A stretch of DNA of 64,000 nucleotides from positions 1 to 64,000 of the forward strand of contig CAJMRY010000001.1 in NCBI GenBank assembly GCA_905215935.1. Direction: 5' to 3'. This DNA is from an uncultured bacterium. GTDB taxonomy: Bacteria; Bacillota; Clostridia; TANB77; CAG-508. Made by a program: the position numbers and the translations under genes. The notes below the pieces were generated by a model. It saw only the letters and a program-made list of their open reading frames with translations, had not been told where the DNA came from and searched no databases. This document shows, in pieces, positions 37,953 through 47,481 of this stretch. Position 1 is the stretch's first letter; each line of letters opens with the position of its first letter.

Positions 37953-39725
37953 CTAGATTATATTACCAATATGTTCATTTTTTGTCAAGGTTTTATAATA
38001 TGCCTCATATAAATTACTATAATATCCACCTTTCTTCATTAACTCTTGGTGATTTCCCTGTTCTATTATACTACCTTTATCTAAAACTATAATTTTATTA
38101 ACATTTACTATTGTTGATAATCTATGTGCTATAAATATTGATGTCTTATTCTTAGAAATTTCATCTATAGATTTTTGAATAATTTTTTCTGTTCCTGTAT
38201 CAATACTTGCTGTTGCTTCATCTAATATAAATATTGAAGGATTATGTGCAAAGATTCTTGTAAATGCTATTAATTGCTTCTCTCCAGATGAAAATGAATT
38301 TCCTCTTTCTTTTGCAATTTCATTTAATCCATTTGGAAGTGAATTCATAAGTTCTCTTGCTGATGATAAATCAACTGCTTTTTCTATATTTTCATCTTCA
38401 ATATTTGAATATAATCTTATATTATCTTTCATTGTTCTTGCATAAATAAAAGGATCTTGCAAGATTGTCCCTATACTTTTTCTTAAAGACTTTATATTTA
38501 TATCTTTTATATTTATTCCATCTATTAAAATTTCACCTTTTTGTATATCATAAAAACGATTTATTAAATTTGTGATTGTAGTTTTTCCAGAACCTGTTTT
38601 ACCAACTAGTGCAATACTTTCACCTGGATTAATTACAAAATTAACATCTTTTAAAATCCAATTTTCTTTTTCATATGCAAACCATACATGCTTAAATTCT
38701 ATTTTTCCACTTATTTTATTTAAGATTTTTCCATCTTCCATATTTTCTATGTATTCTTCATGTTCTAATAATTCATAAATTTTATCTATTGAAGTTATAG
38801 CTTCCTGAACTAATTCTATATTTTCTATAATTCTATTTATTGGTTCAAAAATTTGTTTAATATATGTAATAAACATGTATACAATTCCTATTTCTAAAGA
38901 AATTCCTAAAACTTTATTTACTAAAACTATAATAACTATAGCTATTCCTAGATTTTCTATTATAAGCATTATAGCTGGTAACATAGATTCTAATATTCTT
39001 GCTGGTTTTATAGCGCTAATAAATTCTTCGTTTAATTTTTTACATTCTTTTTGTTTTTCATATTGTCTATTAAAAATCTTTATAAGTTTTATTCCATAAA
39101 TAGATTCTGCAAAGAATGTATTTAATCTTGTTCTTATAGTTTTACTATAAGCATATATCTTGTTTAACATTTTTGTCATAACATATGATACTATAATTAT
39201 TAATGGTATAATTATTAAACTTACTAAACTAAGTTTGTAACATATATATATCATCATAACTATTAACACTATTATTAATACAATATCTTTTATAAATGTA
39301 GTTATTACTTCTTTAAATAATGCAGATATATCTTCAACATCACTTGTTAAACGCACAAATAACTTACCTGATGGTGTTTTATCATGAAAACTAATATTAC
39401 TATATTCTATATATTTGTAGATTTTATTTCTTAATTCATATACTACATTTTCTCCCATTCTGCTTGTTAATATCTTTACTACTAATTCTGCAATATTACC
39501 TAATATTACAATACATAAATATATAATACCAATCATTGTAACAGTAATTGCACCCTTTTGATAAATACCCAAACTCAAATAATCATCTATTACTATTTTT
39601 AATAAATAAGGTTTTATTATTTCTCCTGTATCAATTATTATTGCAATTATAGATAAAATAATAATTAATTTAGCATATGGTTTTATCATTTTTTTCATTC
39701 TTCGTATTGTAGTTTCTTTGCTCAT
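37953..39725 (-). CDS. ABC exporter subunit with canonical ATPase site
   Basis: A half-transporter of 590 aa with six N-terminal helices (to residue ~320) and a nucleotide-binding domain: Walker A ALVGKTGSGKTTITN, Q-loop ILQDPFIYART, signature NSFSSGEKQLIAFTRIF, Walker B IFILDEATASID with catalytic Glu, and H-loop FIAHRLSTI. Its signature FSSGE deviates from LSGGQ. The upstream gene encodes a partner with the opposite features, so the two should form a heterodimeric type IV exporter. The start at 39725 lies behind GGGGTGG. Substrate not predictable; drug or lipid export is common in such pairs. Confidence 0.92.
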   Translation of the reverse strand: MSKETTIRRMKKMIKPYAKLIIILSIIAIIIDTGEIIKPYLLKIVIDDYLSLGIYQKGAITVTMIGIIYLCIVILGNIAELVVKILTSRMGENVVYELRNKIYKYIEYSNISFHDKTPSGKLFVRLTSDVEDISALFKEVITTFIKDIVLIIVLIVMMIYICYKLSLVSLIIIPLIIIVSYVMTKMLNKIYAYSKTIRTRLNTFFAESIYGIKLIKIFNRQYEKQKECKKLNEEFISAIKPARILESMLPAIMLIIENLGIAIVIIVLVNKVLGISLEIGIVYMFITYIKQIFEPINRIIENIELVQEAITSIDKIYELLEHEEYIENMEDGKILNKISGKIEFKHVWFAYEKENWILKDVNFVINPGESIALVGKTGSGKTTITNLINRFYDIQKGEILIDGINIKDINIKSLRKSIGTILQDPFIYARTMKDNIRLYSNIEDENIEKAVDLSSARELMNSLPNGLNEIAKERGNSFSSGEKQLIAFTRIFAHNPSIFILDEATASIDTGTEKIIQKSIDEISKNKTSIFIAHRLSTIVNVNKIIVLDKGSIIEQGNHQELMKKGGYYSNLYEAYYKTLTKNEHIGNII

Positions 39726-39959
39726 TTTTCCACCCCTTTTTACATTTTTTATTCTTCTTAAATTAAAATACAACTGTTTCTCTTTATCAACTAGCTTTTC
39801 TTTTTTACATCTAATCTATAGTTATTCTAAAATTGTAAAATAGTCAAAATTGTTAAACTATACTAATAATGAAAAGTCTTTTTTTGCATTTATTTGGTAT
39901 TGTTTTTCTTAACTTTAACCTGCATAACATTTTCTTTAAGAGGAACATTAAAATTTATT

Positions 39960-41705
39960 TTATGCTAAAATAGAATCTTCTGGTTTACTAATTTGATCTT
40001 TATAAAATTTATAATACTTATTTTTATTATTTATTAATTCAGTATGATTTCCTCTTTCTAAAATCTTCCCTTGTTCTAATACTAATATCTCATCACATTC
40101 TTTTATGTCTGATATTCTATTTGAAATAATAATACATGATTTATTTTTAGTTAATTTCTTAATATTTTTTAATAGGCTTGCTTGTGTTCTATTATCTAAA
40201 GCTGAAAAAGTATCATCAAAAATTAGTATGTTGCTTTTCTTTAAAAAAGCTCTTGAAATTACTACTCTTTGTTTTTGTCCACCTGATAAATCTATTCCTT
40301 TTTCTCCAATAATTGTATTTATATTTTCTGGCATTTGCAAAATATCATCATATATCATTGCATTTTTTGTACTATTTTCTATTTCCTCATCTTTATATTC
40401 CTCTCTAAATAAACTGATATTTTCTTTTAACGAAGTAGAAAACAGAAAATTTTCTTGAGTAATATAACAAATATTTTCCCTTAAAACTTTAGTATCTATA
40501 TCATTTATATCTTTACCATCTATATAAATTTTATTTTCTTTTACTCTATATAATTTTAATAATAAGTTTGCAAGAGTAGTTTTACCACTTCCGAGTACTC
40601 CAATAATTCCTAAATTTTTACCAGGTTTTATTTCTAAATTTATATCTTTTAAAACTTCTTTTTTAGTTCCTGGATAAGTATATGTTAAATTATCAATTTT
40701 AATATGACCTTGTAACTCATTATCAACCTTTTTTTCATTAATCTCAACATCTTCTTCCTTTAAAGAGAAAACATCATTTAATCTATTATACGATACTACT
40801 GCTCTTTTATATTTATTAACAATCCAAGGAATTGCATTCATAGGTGTTACAAGTAATGCAATATATCCATTAAATGCTACTAAATCTCCTACTGTTATTT
40901 TATTTTGTAATACTAGGTTTGAACCATAAAGTATAGAAATCGTATAACATATTCCTACACAACTTTGAATTGTTGTATGTAATAAACTTGAATAAACTTC
41001 TAATTTATTATTACTGTCTTTAACATTTTTATTTTTTACTATAAATTCTTTAGTTTGTTTTTCTTCTCCAACATATGCTTTTGTAGTTCTTATACTATCT
41101 GTACTTTCTTGTACATATTCTGATAAATCTGTAAAATCCTTTTGTGCCTGTTTATAATTTTTTTCTACATAGCTTTTTAATATAACTACAATAATTGTTG
41201 TAATTACAATTGGTATGAGTATTGCAAGTGTTAAATTTATATTAACATCTGTACTCATAGTACCAATAACAATTATTCCTGTCATTACAATTCTTGTTAT
41301 AGTAGAAATAACTCTTGATACAAATGCTCTCATTGTCTTTATATCACTTACAAAATATGACATAATTTGACCATTTTTTATATCTTTTAATTCTTCTAAA
41401 TGTATCTTCATAAGTTTTTCAAATAATTTATTTCTTAGGGTAGTAACAAATGTATTAGACATTGATATTTCTAAGTATTTCCATAATGTTCTAACAATTA
41501 AAATTCCTATACAAACAACTAACATTATTCCTGTTTTTTGTAATATGACGGTTTTAAATTCATCCATGTTATACATTAAATCTATTATTTCACCAATTAT
41601 TTTAGCAGGATATGTAGTTAATAGTATGTTAATTATTATAAAAATAATTTCAAATATGATTATCCATTTGCTTCTTTTTAATACTTCTAATATTATCTTT
41701 TTCAA
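39960..41705 (-). CDS. ABC exporter subunit with degenerate catalytic residue
   Basis: A protein of 581 aa with six helices and an ATPase domain: Walker A GIIGVLGSGKTTLAN, signature IDLSGGQKQRVVISRAF and Walker B ILIFDDTFSALD, where Asp replaces the usual catalytic Glu. This is the hallmark of the degenerate-site subunit in heterodimeric exporters such as TM287/288 and BmrCD. Translation begins at TTG 41705 behind GGGAGG. The codons CTC-GGA within the Walker A contain an out-of-phase CGG that reads normally. Confidence 0.92.
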   Translation of the reverse strand: MKKIILEVLKRSKWIIIFEIIFIIINILLTTYPAKIIGEIIDLMYNMDEFKTVILQKTGIMLVVCIGILIVRTLWKYLEISMSNTFVTTLRNKLFEKLMKIHLEELKDIKNGQIMSYFVSDIKTMRAFVSRVISTITRIVMTGIIVIGTMSTDVNINLTLAILIPIVITTIIVVILKSYVEKNYKQAQKDFTDLSEYVQESTDSIRTTKAYVGEEKQTKEFIVKNKNVKDSNNKLEVYSSLLHTTIQSCVGICYTISILYGSNLVLQNKITVGDLVAFNGYIALLVTPMNAIPWIVNKYKRAVVSYNRLNDVFSLKEEDVEINEKKVDNELQGHIKIDNLTYTYPGTKKEVLKDINLEIKPGKNLGIIGVLGSGKTTLANLLLKLYRVKENKIYIDGKDINDIDTKVLRENICYITQENFLFSTSLKENISLFREEYKDEEIENSTKNAMIYDDILQMPENINTIIGEKGIDLSGGQKQRVVISRAFLKKSNILIFDDTFSALDNRTQASLLKNIKKLTKNKSCIIISNRISDIKECDEILVLEQGKILERGNHTELINNKNKYYKFYKDQISKPEDSILA

Positions 41706-41744
41706 ATATTATTACCTCCCTATCATTGTCTTCGAAAAAAAATA

Positions 41745-41770
41745 CATAGACATTGTTTTTAATGTCTATG
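41745..41770 (-). terminator. Terminator after sleB
   Basis: A 10-bp stem (CATAGACATT with its complement) followed on the minus strand by eight T lies between sleB and the ABC exporter operon. Confidence 0.75.
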
Positions 41771-41898
41771 ATTTTTTACTTCCATTTATATTTTAATCTA
41801 TTTGCAATATTATGTCAATAATATCATATTACAAAACCATAAAAATTTGGTTACCAGATTAATGTTTATTTTCGTACTACATTTTTTGATATTTCTTA

Positions 41899-42619
41899 CT
41901 ATTTACAAAATCTGTGTTTCCCTATTGTAACTGTTTGTGGTCTAGACCAAATCCATTTATTAGTTGCAGTACTTGGATTAAAATAATATATCGCACCATA
42001 TGATGGATCCCAGCCATTTAATGCATCTTGTGCAGCTTTTTTTGCTGTACTATTTGGAGTTAGATTAATTTGTCCATCATCCACAACATTAAATGCTCCT
42101 GATTGATAAATTACACCTGCTATAGTATTTGGAAATGAACTACTTCTCACTCTATTTAGAACAACTGCTCCGAACCGCTACTTGTCCAGTATAAGGCTCT
42201 CCTCTTGCCTCTCCATATATTAATCTACTTAGTAAATTTACATCATTTGTATTACTCGTACCACTTCCACCAGATGTTCCACCAGAAGATGATGTATAAA
42301 TTCCCATAGCTTCAAGAGTGTTCTTCCCAGCAATTCCATCTACTGTAAGACCATTTTTAGACTGAAACCATTTAACTGCAGCTAGTGTCCCGCTTCCATA
42401 TATTCCATCTACATTACCATTATAATATCCCCATCTTTTTAATTTAGTCTGTATTTGTCTTACTTCATCACCCCTAGAGCCATATTTAGACAAAGCAAAT
42501 ATTTCGTTATTTCTAAAAAATATATTATAACTAATAAAAAGTGAAAAGATAATTGTTAGAATTAATCCTACTTTAATTCTACTTTTGGTTTTCATGTTTA
42601 TTTTATTTTTTCTTTGCAT
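41899..42619 (-). CDS. SleB-like spore cortex-lytic hydrolase with PG-binding domain, read through a CGGA site
   Basis: A secreted protein of 239 aa: signal anchor (~15-37), peptidoglycan-binding domain 1 (YGSRGDEVRQIQTKLKRWGY to GKNTLEAMG), a Ser/Gly linker, and a SleB/CwlJ hydrolase domain (LLSRLIYGEARGEPYTGQVAV with catalytic Glu). CGG at 42172-42170 interrupts the frame; dropping C gives GQVAVGAVVLNRVRSSSFPNT, the family consensus, and continues to HRFCK. It is probably a lytic enzyme for spore germination or wall turnover. The SD GAGGTG at ATG 42619 lies in the 3' arm of the preceding hairpin. Confidence 0.93.
42169..42172 (-). other. CGGA four-base glycine site in the sleB-like gene
   Basis: GCG-GTT-CGG-AGC reads into an early stop; GTT-GGA-GCA-GTT gives VAVGAVVLNRV. 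Six bases upstream an out-of-phase CGG (GCG-GTT) is read normally, a neat internal control. Confidence 0.94.
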
Positions 42620-42627
42620 AAAAAATC

Positions 42628-42663
42628 CACCTCATTTAAGACTATTTTTTCCTAAATAAGGTG
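42628..42663 (-). terminator. fhs terminator hairpin overlapping the sleB ribosome binding site
   Basis: The arms CACCTTATTTAG and its near-complement form a ~12-bp imperfect stem just after the fhs stop. Its 3' arm contains the GAGGTG that serves sleB, so any transcript crossing it would have a masked ribosome binding site. Confidence 0.65.
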
Positions 42664-42678
42664 AATTTATACTAATTT

Positions 42679-44340
42679 TTAAAAAATCCCTGTTATTTCT
42701 CCTTTTTCATTAATCTTCATATTTTCTGCAGCTGGAATCTTTGGAAGTCCTGGCATTGTCATAATATTTCCTGCCATAACTACAATAAACTCTGCTCCTG
42801 CCCTTAATACTAATTCCTTTATATATATTGAAAAAGGCTCTTTACATTCTAAATTTTTTGGATTATCTGAAAAAGAATATTGTGTTTTTGCAATACATAT
42901 TGGTAATTTACTATATCCCAATTTTTCAATCATTTTCATATCCTCAATTGTTTTTTCAGAAAATTCTACACTTTGTGCCCCATAAATATTTTTGCATATA
43001 CTTTCAATTTTATCTTTAATACTGTTATCTAATTCATAAGCATATTTAAAATTATTTTGTTTATCACTTAAAACTATTACTTTGTTTGCTAAATCGACTG
43101 CACCATCAGATCCTTTTTCCCAAGATTCTACAAGACTCATTTCTATATTTTCATTACTTAAAACTTCTTGTATGTAATTAAGTTCTTTATCTGTATCATG
43201 ATTATATCTATTTATAGCAACTATTGTTTGAATACCAAACTTATTTTTTAAATTGTCTATATGTCTTAATAAATTATGCATTCCTCTTTTTAAGCTTTCC
43301 AAATCTTCTTTTTCTATATCTTCTTTTGGCATTCCACCATGATATTTTAGTGCTTTAATTGTAGCTACACAAACTATTACATCTGGAATTTTTTCTAATT
43401 TTCTACATTTTATATCTAAAAATTTCTCTGCTCCTAAATCTGCTCCAAAACCTGCTTCTGTAACTACATAATCTGAAAGTTTTAAAGATAGTTTAGTAGC
43501 AACAATACTATTACATCCATGTGCAATATTTGCAAAAGGACCTCCATGAATTATTGCTGGTGTATGTTCTAAAGTTTGTACTAAATTAGGATTAAAAGCA
43601 TCTTTTAAAAGTATAGTTAATGCTTCTTCTGCTTTTAGCATTTTCACTGTAATTGGTTCATTTTTACTATTATAACCAATTATAATGTTACCAATTCTTC
43701 TTTTTAAATCTAATAAATTTTCTGATAAACAAAAAATTGCCATTATTTCAGATGCAACTGAAATATCAAATCCATCAGTTCTTGGCACTATTTTCTTTTC
43801 TTTAGATAGACCTGTATCTACAACTCTTAATTGTCTATCATTTAAATCTACACATCTCTTCCAACTTACAGTTTTTATATCTAATTCATTTCCATGATAT
43901 ATATGATTATCTATCATTGCTGATAATAGATTATTTGCTGAAGTTATAGCATGAATATCTCCATTGAAATGTAAATTTATATCTTCCATAGGAGCTACTT
44001 GCGCATATCCTCCTCCTGTTGCCCCTCCTTTTATACCAAAAACAGGACCTAAAGATGGTTCTCTTAATGTAACTACTACTTTTTTTCCTATTTTACTAAT
44101 CGCATCTGCTAAACCTATAGAAATTGTTGTCTTTCCTTCTCCTAATGGTGTTGGATTTATAGCTGTAACTAGAATTAATTTTCCATCTTTTCTGTTTTTA
44201 TTTTTTTCATATACTTCTTGGGGAATTTTAGCTTTATATTTGCCATAACATTCTATCTCGTCTTCTCCAATATCTAATTCTCCAGCAATTTCATTTATAT
44301 TTTTCAGTCTAGTTTTTCTTGCTATCTCAACATCTTCCAT
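42679..44340 (-). CDS. fhs: Formate-tetrahydrofolate ligase
   Basis: A protein of 553 aa with the P-loop AINPTPLGEGKTTISIGL, SLGPVFGIKGGATGGGYAQV, MEDINLHFNGDIHAI and the FANIAHGCNSI block. It makes 10-formyl-THF from formate and ATP for purine and one-carbon metabolism, typical of anaerobic Clostridia. I chose ATG 44340; the SD AAAGGA is about 13 nt away, and a TTG lies between them in frame, so the exact start is uncertain by a few codons. Confidence 0.95.
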   Translation of the reverse strand: MEDVEIARKTRLKNINEIAGELDIGEDEIECYGKYKAKIPQEVYEKNKNRKDGKLILVTAINPTPLGEGKTTISIGLADAISKIGKKVVVTLREPSLGPVFGIKGGATGGGYAQVAPMEDINLHFNGDIHAITSANNLLSAMIDNHIYHGNELDIKTVSWKRCVDLNDRQLRVVDTGLSKEKKIVPRTDGFDISVASEIMAIFCLSENLLDLKRRIGNIIIGYNSKNEPITVKMLKAEEALTILLKDAFNPNLVQTLEHTPAIIHGGPFANIAHGCNSIVATKLSLKLSDYVVTEAGFGADLGAEKFLDIKCRKLEKIPDVIVCVATIKALKYHGGMPKEDIEKEDLESLKRGMHNLLRHIDNLKNKFGIQTIVAINRYNHDTDKELNYIQEVLSNENIEMSLVESWEKGSDGAVDLANKVIVLSDKQNNFKYAYELDNSIKDKIESICKNIYGAQSVEFSEKTIEDMKMIEKLGYSKLPICIAKTQYSFSDNPKNLECKEPFSIYIKELVLRAGAEFIVVMAGNIMTMPGLPKIPAAENMKINEKGEITGIF

Positions 44341-44416
44341 AATTACTAACAATTCCTTTCTTTTCATTCTTTATGAGTTACTCTATTTGCAGCTTATTTA
44401 AAAGCACATTACTATC

Positions 44417-44851
44417 CTAGCTAATAGTTATACCAACAACCACGCCTATCATTGCACCTACTAATACTTGTATAGGAGTATGTCCCAATACTTCTACTAA
44501 TTTTTCTGAAACTTCTACTCCTGTAAGTCCTGGTGTTTCTACAATTTTATTTAATAATTTTGCTTGTTTTCCGGCAGCTCTTCTAATTCCTGCTGCATCA
44601 TACATAACAACAAAGGCAAATATTAAAGAAATTGCGAAAATAGCACTATCTATTCCATATTCTTTACCTACCATTGTAGCTAAACTTGTTACAACAGCAG
44701 AATGAGAACTAGGCATTCCCCCTGCTCCCAATATTCTTTTGAAATTAAACTTTTTTGTTGTAACTAAATCATAAAAAACTTTAAATAATTGTATAAAAAA
44801 CCATATAAATAATGGTACTATAATATATTTATATTGTATAAAAAAATTCAT
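44417..44851 (-). CDS. DUF212/YuiD membrane phosphatase-like protein
   Basis: A protein of 144 aa with four hydrophobic segments. It has the acid-phosphatase-like GAGGMPSSHSAVVTSLA and MYDAAGIRRAAGKQA, then GHTPIQVLVGAMIG, the full DUF212 (YuiD) pattern related to PAP2 enzymes. The substrate is unknown. The start at 44851 follows AAGGGG; the codons GCC-GGA (out-of-phase CGG) are read normally. Confidence 0.87.
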   Translation of the reverse strand: MNFFIQYKYIIVPLFIWFFIQLFKVFYDLVTTKKFNFKRILGAGGMPSSHSAVVTSLATMVGKEYGIDSAIFAISLIFAFVVMYDAAGIRRAAGKQAKLLNKIVETPGLTGVEVSEKLVEVLGHTPIQVLVGAMIGVVVGITIS

Positions 44852-45012
44852 TTGTTTATCCCCTTTAACTCTATTTAATAGCACACTTTTAAATAATCAA
44901 CATCTATAACTTTCTTTATATATTTTAAATAATATCAATTTAAAATGTTACTATTAACCTAAAAAATTGTAATATACTATAATTCTATATATTAGAATAT
45001 TGTAATTTCATT

Positions 45013-45249
45013 TTATTGTTCTTCTTTATTAATGAACTCTTCTTCTTTTAAATTTTCTCCATCTTGAATTAGTATGGATATTTTCTTTTCTGCACTCTCT
45101 AATATTTCATTACACTTTTTAGAAAGCTTAATTCCTTTTTCAAATTGTTTAACAGATTCATCTAGGTTCAAATCACCTTTTTCTAAACTTTTAGCAATTA
45201 ATTCTAACTCTTCCATTGCACTTTCAAAACTTATATTTTCTTCTTCCAT
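45013..45249 (-). CDS. xseB: Exodeoxyribonuclease VII small subunit
   Basis: A protein of 78 aa with the XseB helical pair: SFESAMEELELIAKSLEKGD followed by NLDESVKQFEKGIKLSKKCNEIL, the PF02609 consensus. It binds the large subunit XseA, encoded 0.6 kb upstream in the same operon. No strong SD is visible. Confidence 0.92.
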   Translation of the reverse strand: MEEENISFESAMEELELIAKSLEKGDLNLDESVKQFEKGIKLSKKCNEILESAEKKISILIQDGENLKEEEFINKEEQ

Positions 45250-45309
45250 ATTTTTAAAACTTAGCTTATATCTTTTTTATTTAAATTTTAGATTAAGCCA
45301 AAACCTCCT

Positions 45310-45816
45310 TTATTGTTGTATATTAAATTTTCCAGTAATAACATCTACTAAATACCATGCAAGTGTTGCTGTTGTAGATGAATCATTAACAGTAACTATA
45401 TATTTACCAGATGCATCAATTCCCATTGTTACAAAATACACATTTTCAGTTGTTCCCCAGTCACTTTTTACTATACTTATTGCTTTTTCTTCATTACTTG
45501 CTCCATTATTTTGTAAAACTTCTGTAGGTTCATTTGTAACAACATTTTGTGTAGTAGTGTTATCTTCTATATTATTTTCTACCTGTTCATTTTCCATTTC
45601 ATTTTCAACAACATTATTTACTTCATTTACTATATTATTTTGTGTTTCATTAACTTCTATTTTCATATTTTGATTAGTTTCATTTATAGAATTTTGTGTT
45701 TCATTAACATTTACACTTTCACTTTTATTTAAAATATTGTGTCCAAATATTGCTATTACAGCAACAATTATTATAACTAATACTATCCAAAAAATTGTTT
45801 TTATATTTTTATTCAT
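45310..45816 (-). CDS. Membrane-anchored Asn-rich protein between xseA and xseB
   Basis: A protein of 168 aa with one N-terminal transmembrane helix (~8-28), then a low-complexity Asn/Glu/Val linker with ETQNSIN and NVVENEM-type repeats (~35-105), then a compact C-terminal domain (EEKAISIVKSDWGTTENVYFV to WYLVDVITGKFNIQQ) reminiscent of PepSY/YpeB-like modules. Unrecognised. It lies 15 nt after xseA in the same operon, although an extracellular job is more likely than DNA repair. Confidence 0.7.
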   Translation of the reverse strand: MNKNIKTIFWIVLVIIIVAVIAIFGHNILNKSESVNVNETQNSINETNQNMKIEVNETQNNIVNEVNNVVENEMENEQVENNIEDNTTTQNVVTNEPTEVLQNNGASNEEKAISIVKSDWGTTENVYFVTMGIDASGKYIVTVNDSSTTATLAWYLVDVITGKFNIQQ

Positions 45817-45831
45817 CTTATAAATCCTCCA

Positions 45832-47021
45832 TTATAAAATTTTAGCATTTGTATTTCCATCAGAAAATCTTATACTTATTTCATCTCCATGTTTTAAATC
45901 TTTAGATGATCTAATAACACTTTCTCCAGATTGAACTATAGAATAACCTCTTGCAAGAGTTTTAAGTGGACTTAATCCATCTAATTTTGAAATAAGTTCC
46001 ATTTGTCTTGATTTATCTGATTTCAATTTATTCATCATATATTCTTTAATATTTCTAACCTCAATATCTATAAGCATGTATTTTTCGTTAATATTTTGCA
46101 TTGGTTCTCTAAAAACTCTTAATGACATGCATTTTTCATATCTTAATTTCATTATTTCTATTTTCTTTTTTAAAGCTTGTTTATATCTAAAACTATAATC
46201 CATAAGTTTTCTTTCTAATTCACCGTGTGTCTGCAACAGATAACTCTGCAGCAGCAGATGGTGTAGGAGCTCTTAAATCTGCTACAAAATCTGCTATTGT
46301 AAAATCAGTTTCATGTCCTACTCCAGAAATAATTGGAATTTTTGAGTTGTATATAGCTCTTGCAACTACTTCTTCATTAAATGGCCATAAATCTTCTAGA
46401 GACCCTCCGACCTCTTGCTATGATTATAACATCTACTAAATTTTTTTCATTGAAAGTTTCGATACCTTTTGCTATTTTTTCTGCTGCACCTTGCCCTTGA
46501 ACAGGAACAGGTAATAGTTTTAAATATACATTTGGATTTCTTCTTGTTGAAACATTTATAATATCTCTAATAACAGAACCAGTATTAGATGTTAAAATAC
46601 CTATACATTTAGGCATTAATGGAATCTTTTTTTTATGTACTTTATCAAATAATCCTTCTTTTTCTAATTTTTCTTTTAATTCTTCATATGCTTTATATAA
46701 ATCACCAATACCATCTTGCTGCATTGCTTTTGCATATATTTGGTATACACCATCTCTTTCAAAAACAGAAACAGTTCCTAGAATCATTACTTTTGCTCCA
46801 TCTTTAGGAACAAAATTTAGATTACTTGTATATGATTTAAACATAATACATTTTATCAAAGATTTTTCATCTTTTAATGTAAAATACATATGTCCAGTAT
46901 AATGATGCTTAAAATTAGAAATCTCACCTTTAATTAGAACATTATTTAAATATTCATCATTATCTATTTTATTTTTTATATATTGATTTAAATCTGATAC
47001 TGTAATTGGATTATATTGCAT
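45832..47021 (-). CDS. xseA: Exodeoxyribonuclease VII large subunit, read through two CGG sites
   Basis: A protein of 395 aa after crossing CGGA at 46409-46406 and CGGT at 46225-46222. It has the N-terminal OB domain (GEISNFKHHYTGHMYFTLKD), the catalytic region (GILTSNTGSVIRDI, ARGGGSLEDLWPFNEE, ISGVGHETDFTIADFVAD, RAPTPSAAAELSVAD) and a C-terminal coiled coil. The middle segment of 61 codons exists in no conventional ORF, yet is textbook XseA. The enzyme processes single-stranded DNA with XseB. The SD AAAGGAG is 11 nt before ATG. Confidence 0.95.
46222..46225 (-). other. CGGT four-base glycine site in xseA (second)
   Basis: ACA-CGG-TGA would terminate at the next codon. ACA-GGT-GAA-TTA links ELSVADTG to ELERKLMDYS in the XseA coiled-coil domain. 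Confidence 0.94.
46406..46409 (-). other. CGGA four-base glycine site in xseA (first)
   Basis: GGT-CGG-AGG-GTC derails. GGT-GGA-GGG-TCT gives IARGGGSLEDLWPF, the catalytic signature of exonuclease VII. Confidence 0.96.
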
Positions 47022-47048
47022 TTTATATTTTCTCCTTTTGCAATTTGT

Positions 47049-47456
47049 CTACATGTTATTTTGTTTAATAATACTTGCAAGCACTCCATTAATAAACATT
47101 GGAGAGCTATCTTCTCCATAACTCTTTGCAAGTTCAACAACTTCATTTATAACTATTTTATAAGGTAAATTTTTATATAACATTTCACATATTGCAAGTT
47201 TTAATAAAGTAATATTTATTTTTGATATTCTTTTTATATTCCAACCAGATTTTAAATTTTTAGAAATTAATTCTTCAATCTCTTGCTCATGATTTTTTAC
47301 TTGCGTTATGATTTCTTTCATATATTCTTTAGTGTTCCTATCTTCTATTTCATTAGTTTCACAAAATAATTCAAATTGTTCTAAATCAGATTCTTTTTGA
47401 ATTTCTAGACTATATAACAATTTAAATACTAGCTCTCTTGAAGCAGACTTATTCAT
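47049..47456 (-). CDS. nusB: Transcription antitermination factor NusB
   Basis: A protein of 135 aa, all-helical, starting SASRELVFKLLYSLEIQ and containing KINITLLKLAICEMLY and KIVINEVVELAKSYGEDSS, then FINGVLASI, the family consensus. NusB binds boxA with NusE in rRNA antitermination. In the usual Firmicutes order amaP-asp23-nusB-xseA. Confidence 0.94.
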   Translation of the reverse strand: MNKSASRELVFKLLYSLEIQKESDLEQFELFCETNEIEDRNTKEYMKEIITQVKNHEQEIEELISKNLKSGWNIKRISKINITLLKLAICEMLYKNLPYKIVINEVVELAKSYGEDSSPMFINGVLASIIKQNNM

Positions 47457-47481
47457 ATATATATTTACCTTTCTATTTAAT

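Noticed and set aside
40591..40600. CGG within the Walker A of the second ABC subunit (CTC-GGA)
   Set aside because: Out of phase: C is the third base of a Leu codon. The protein is continuous, so no recoding is needed.
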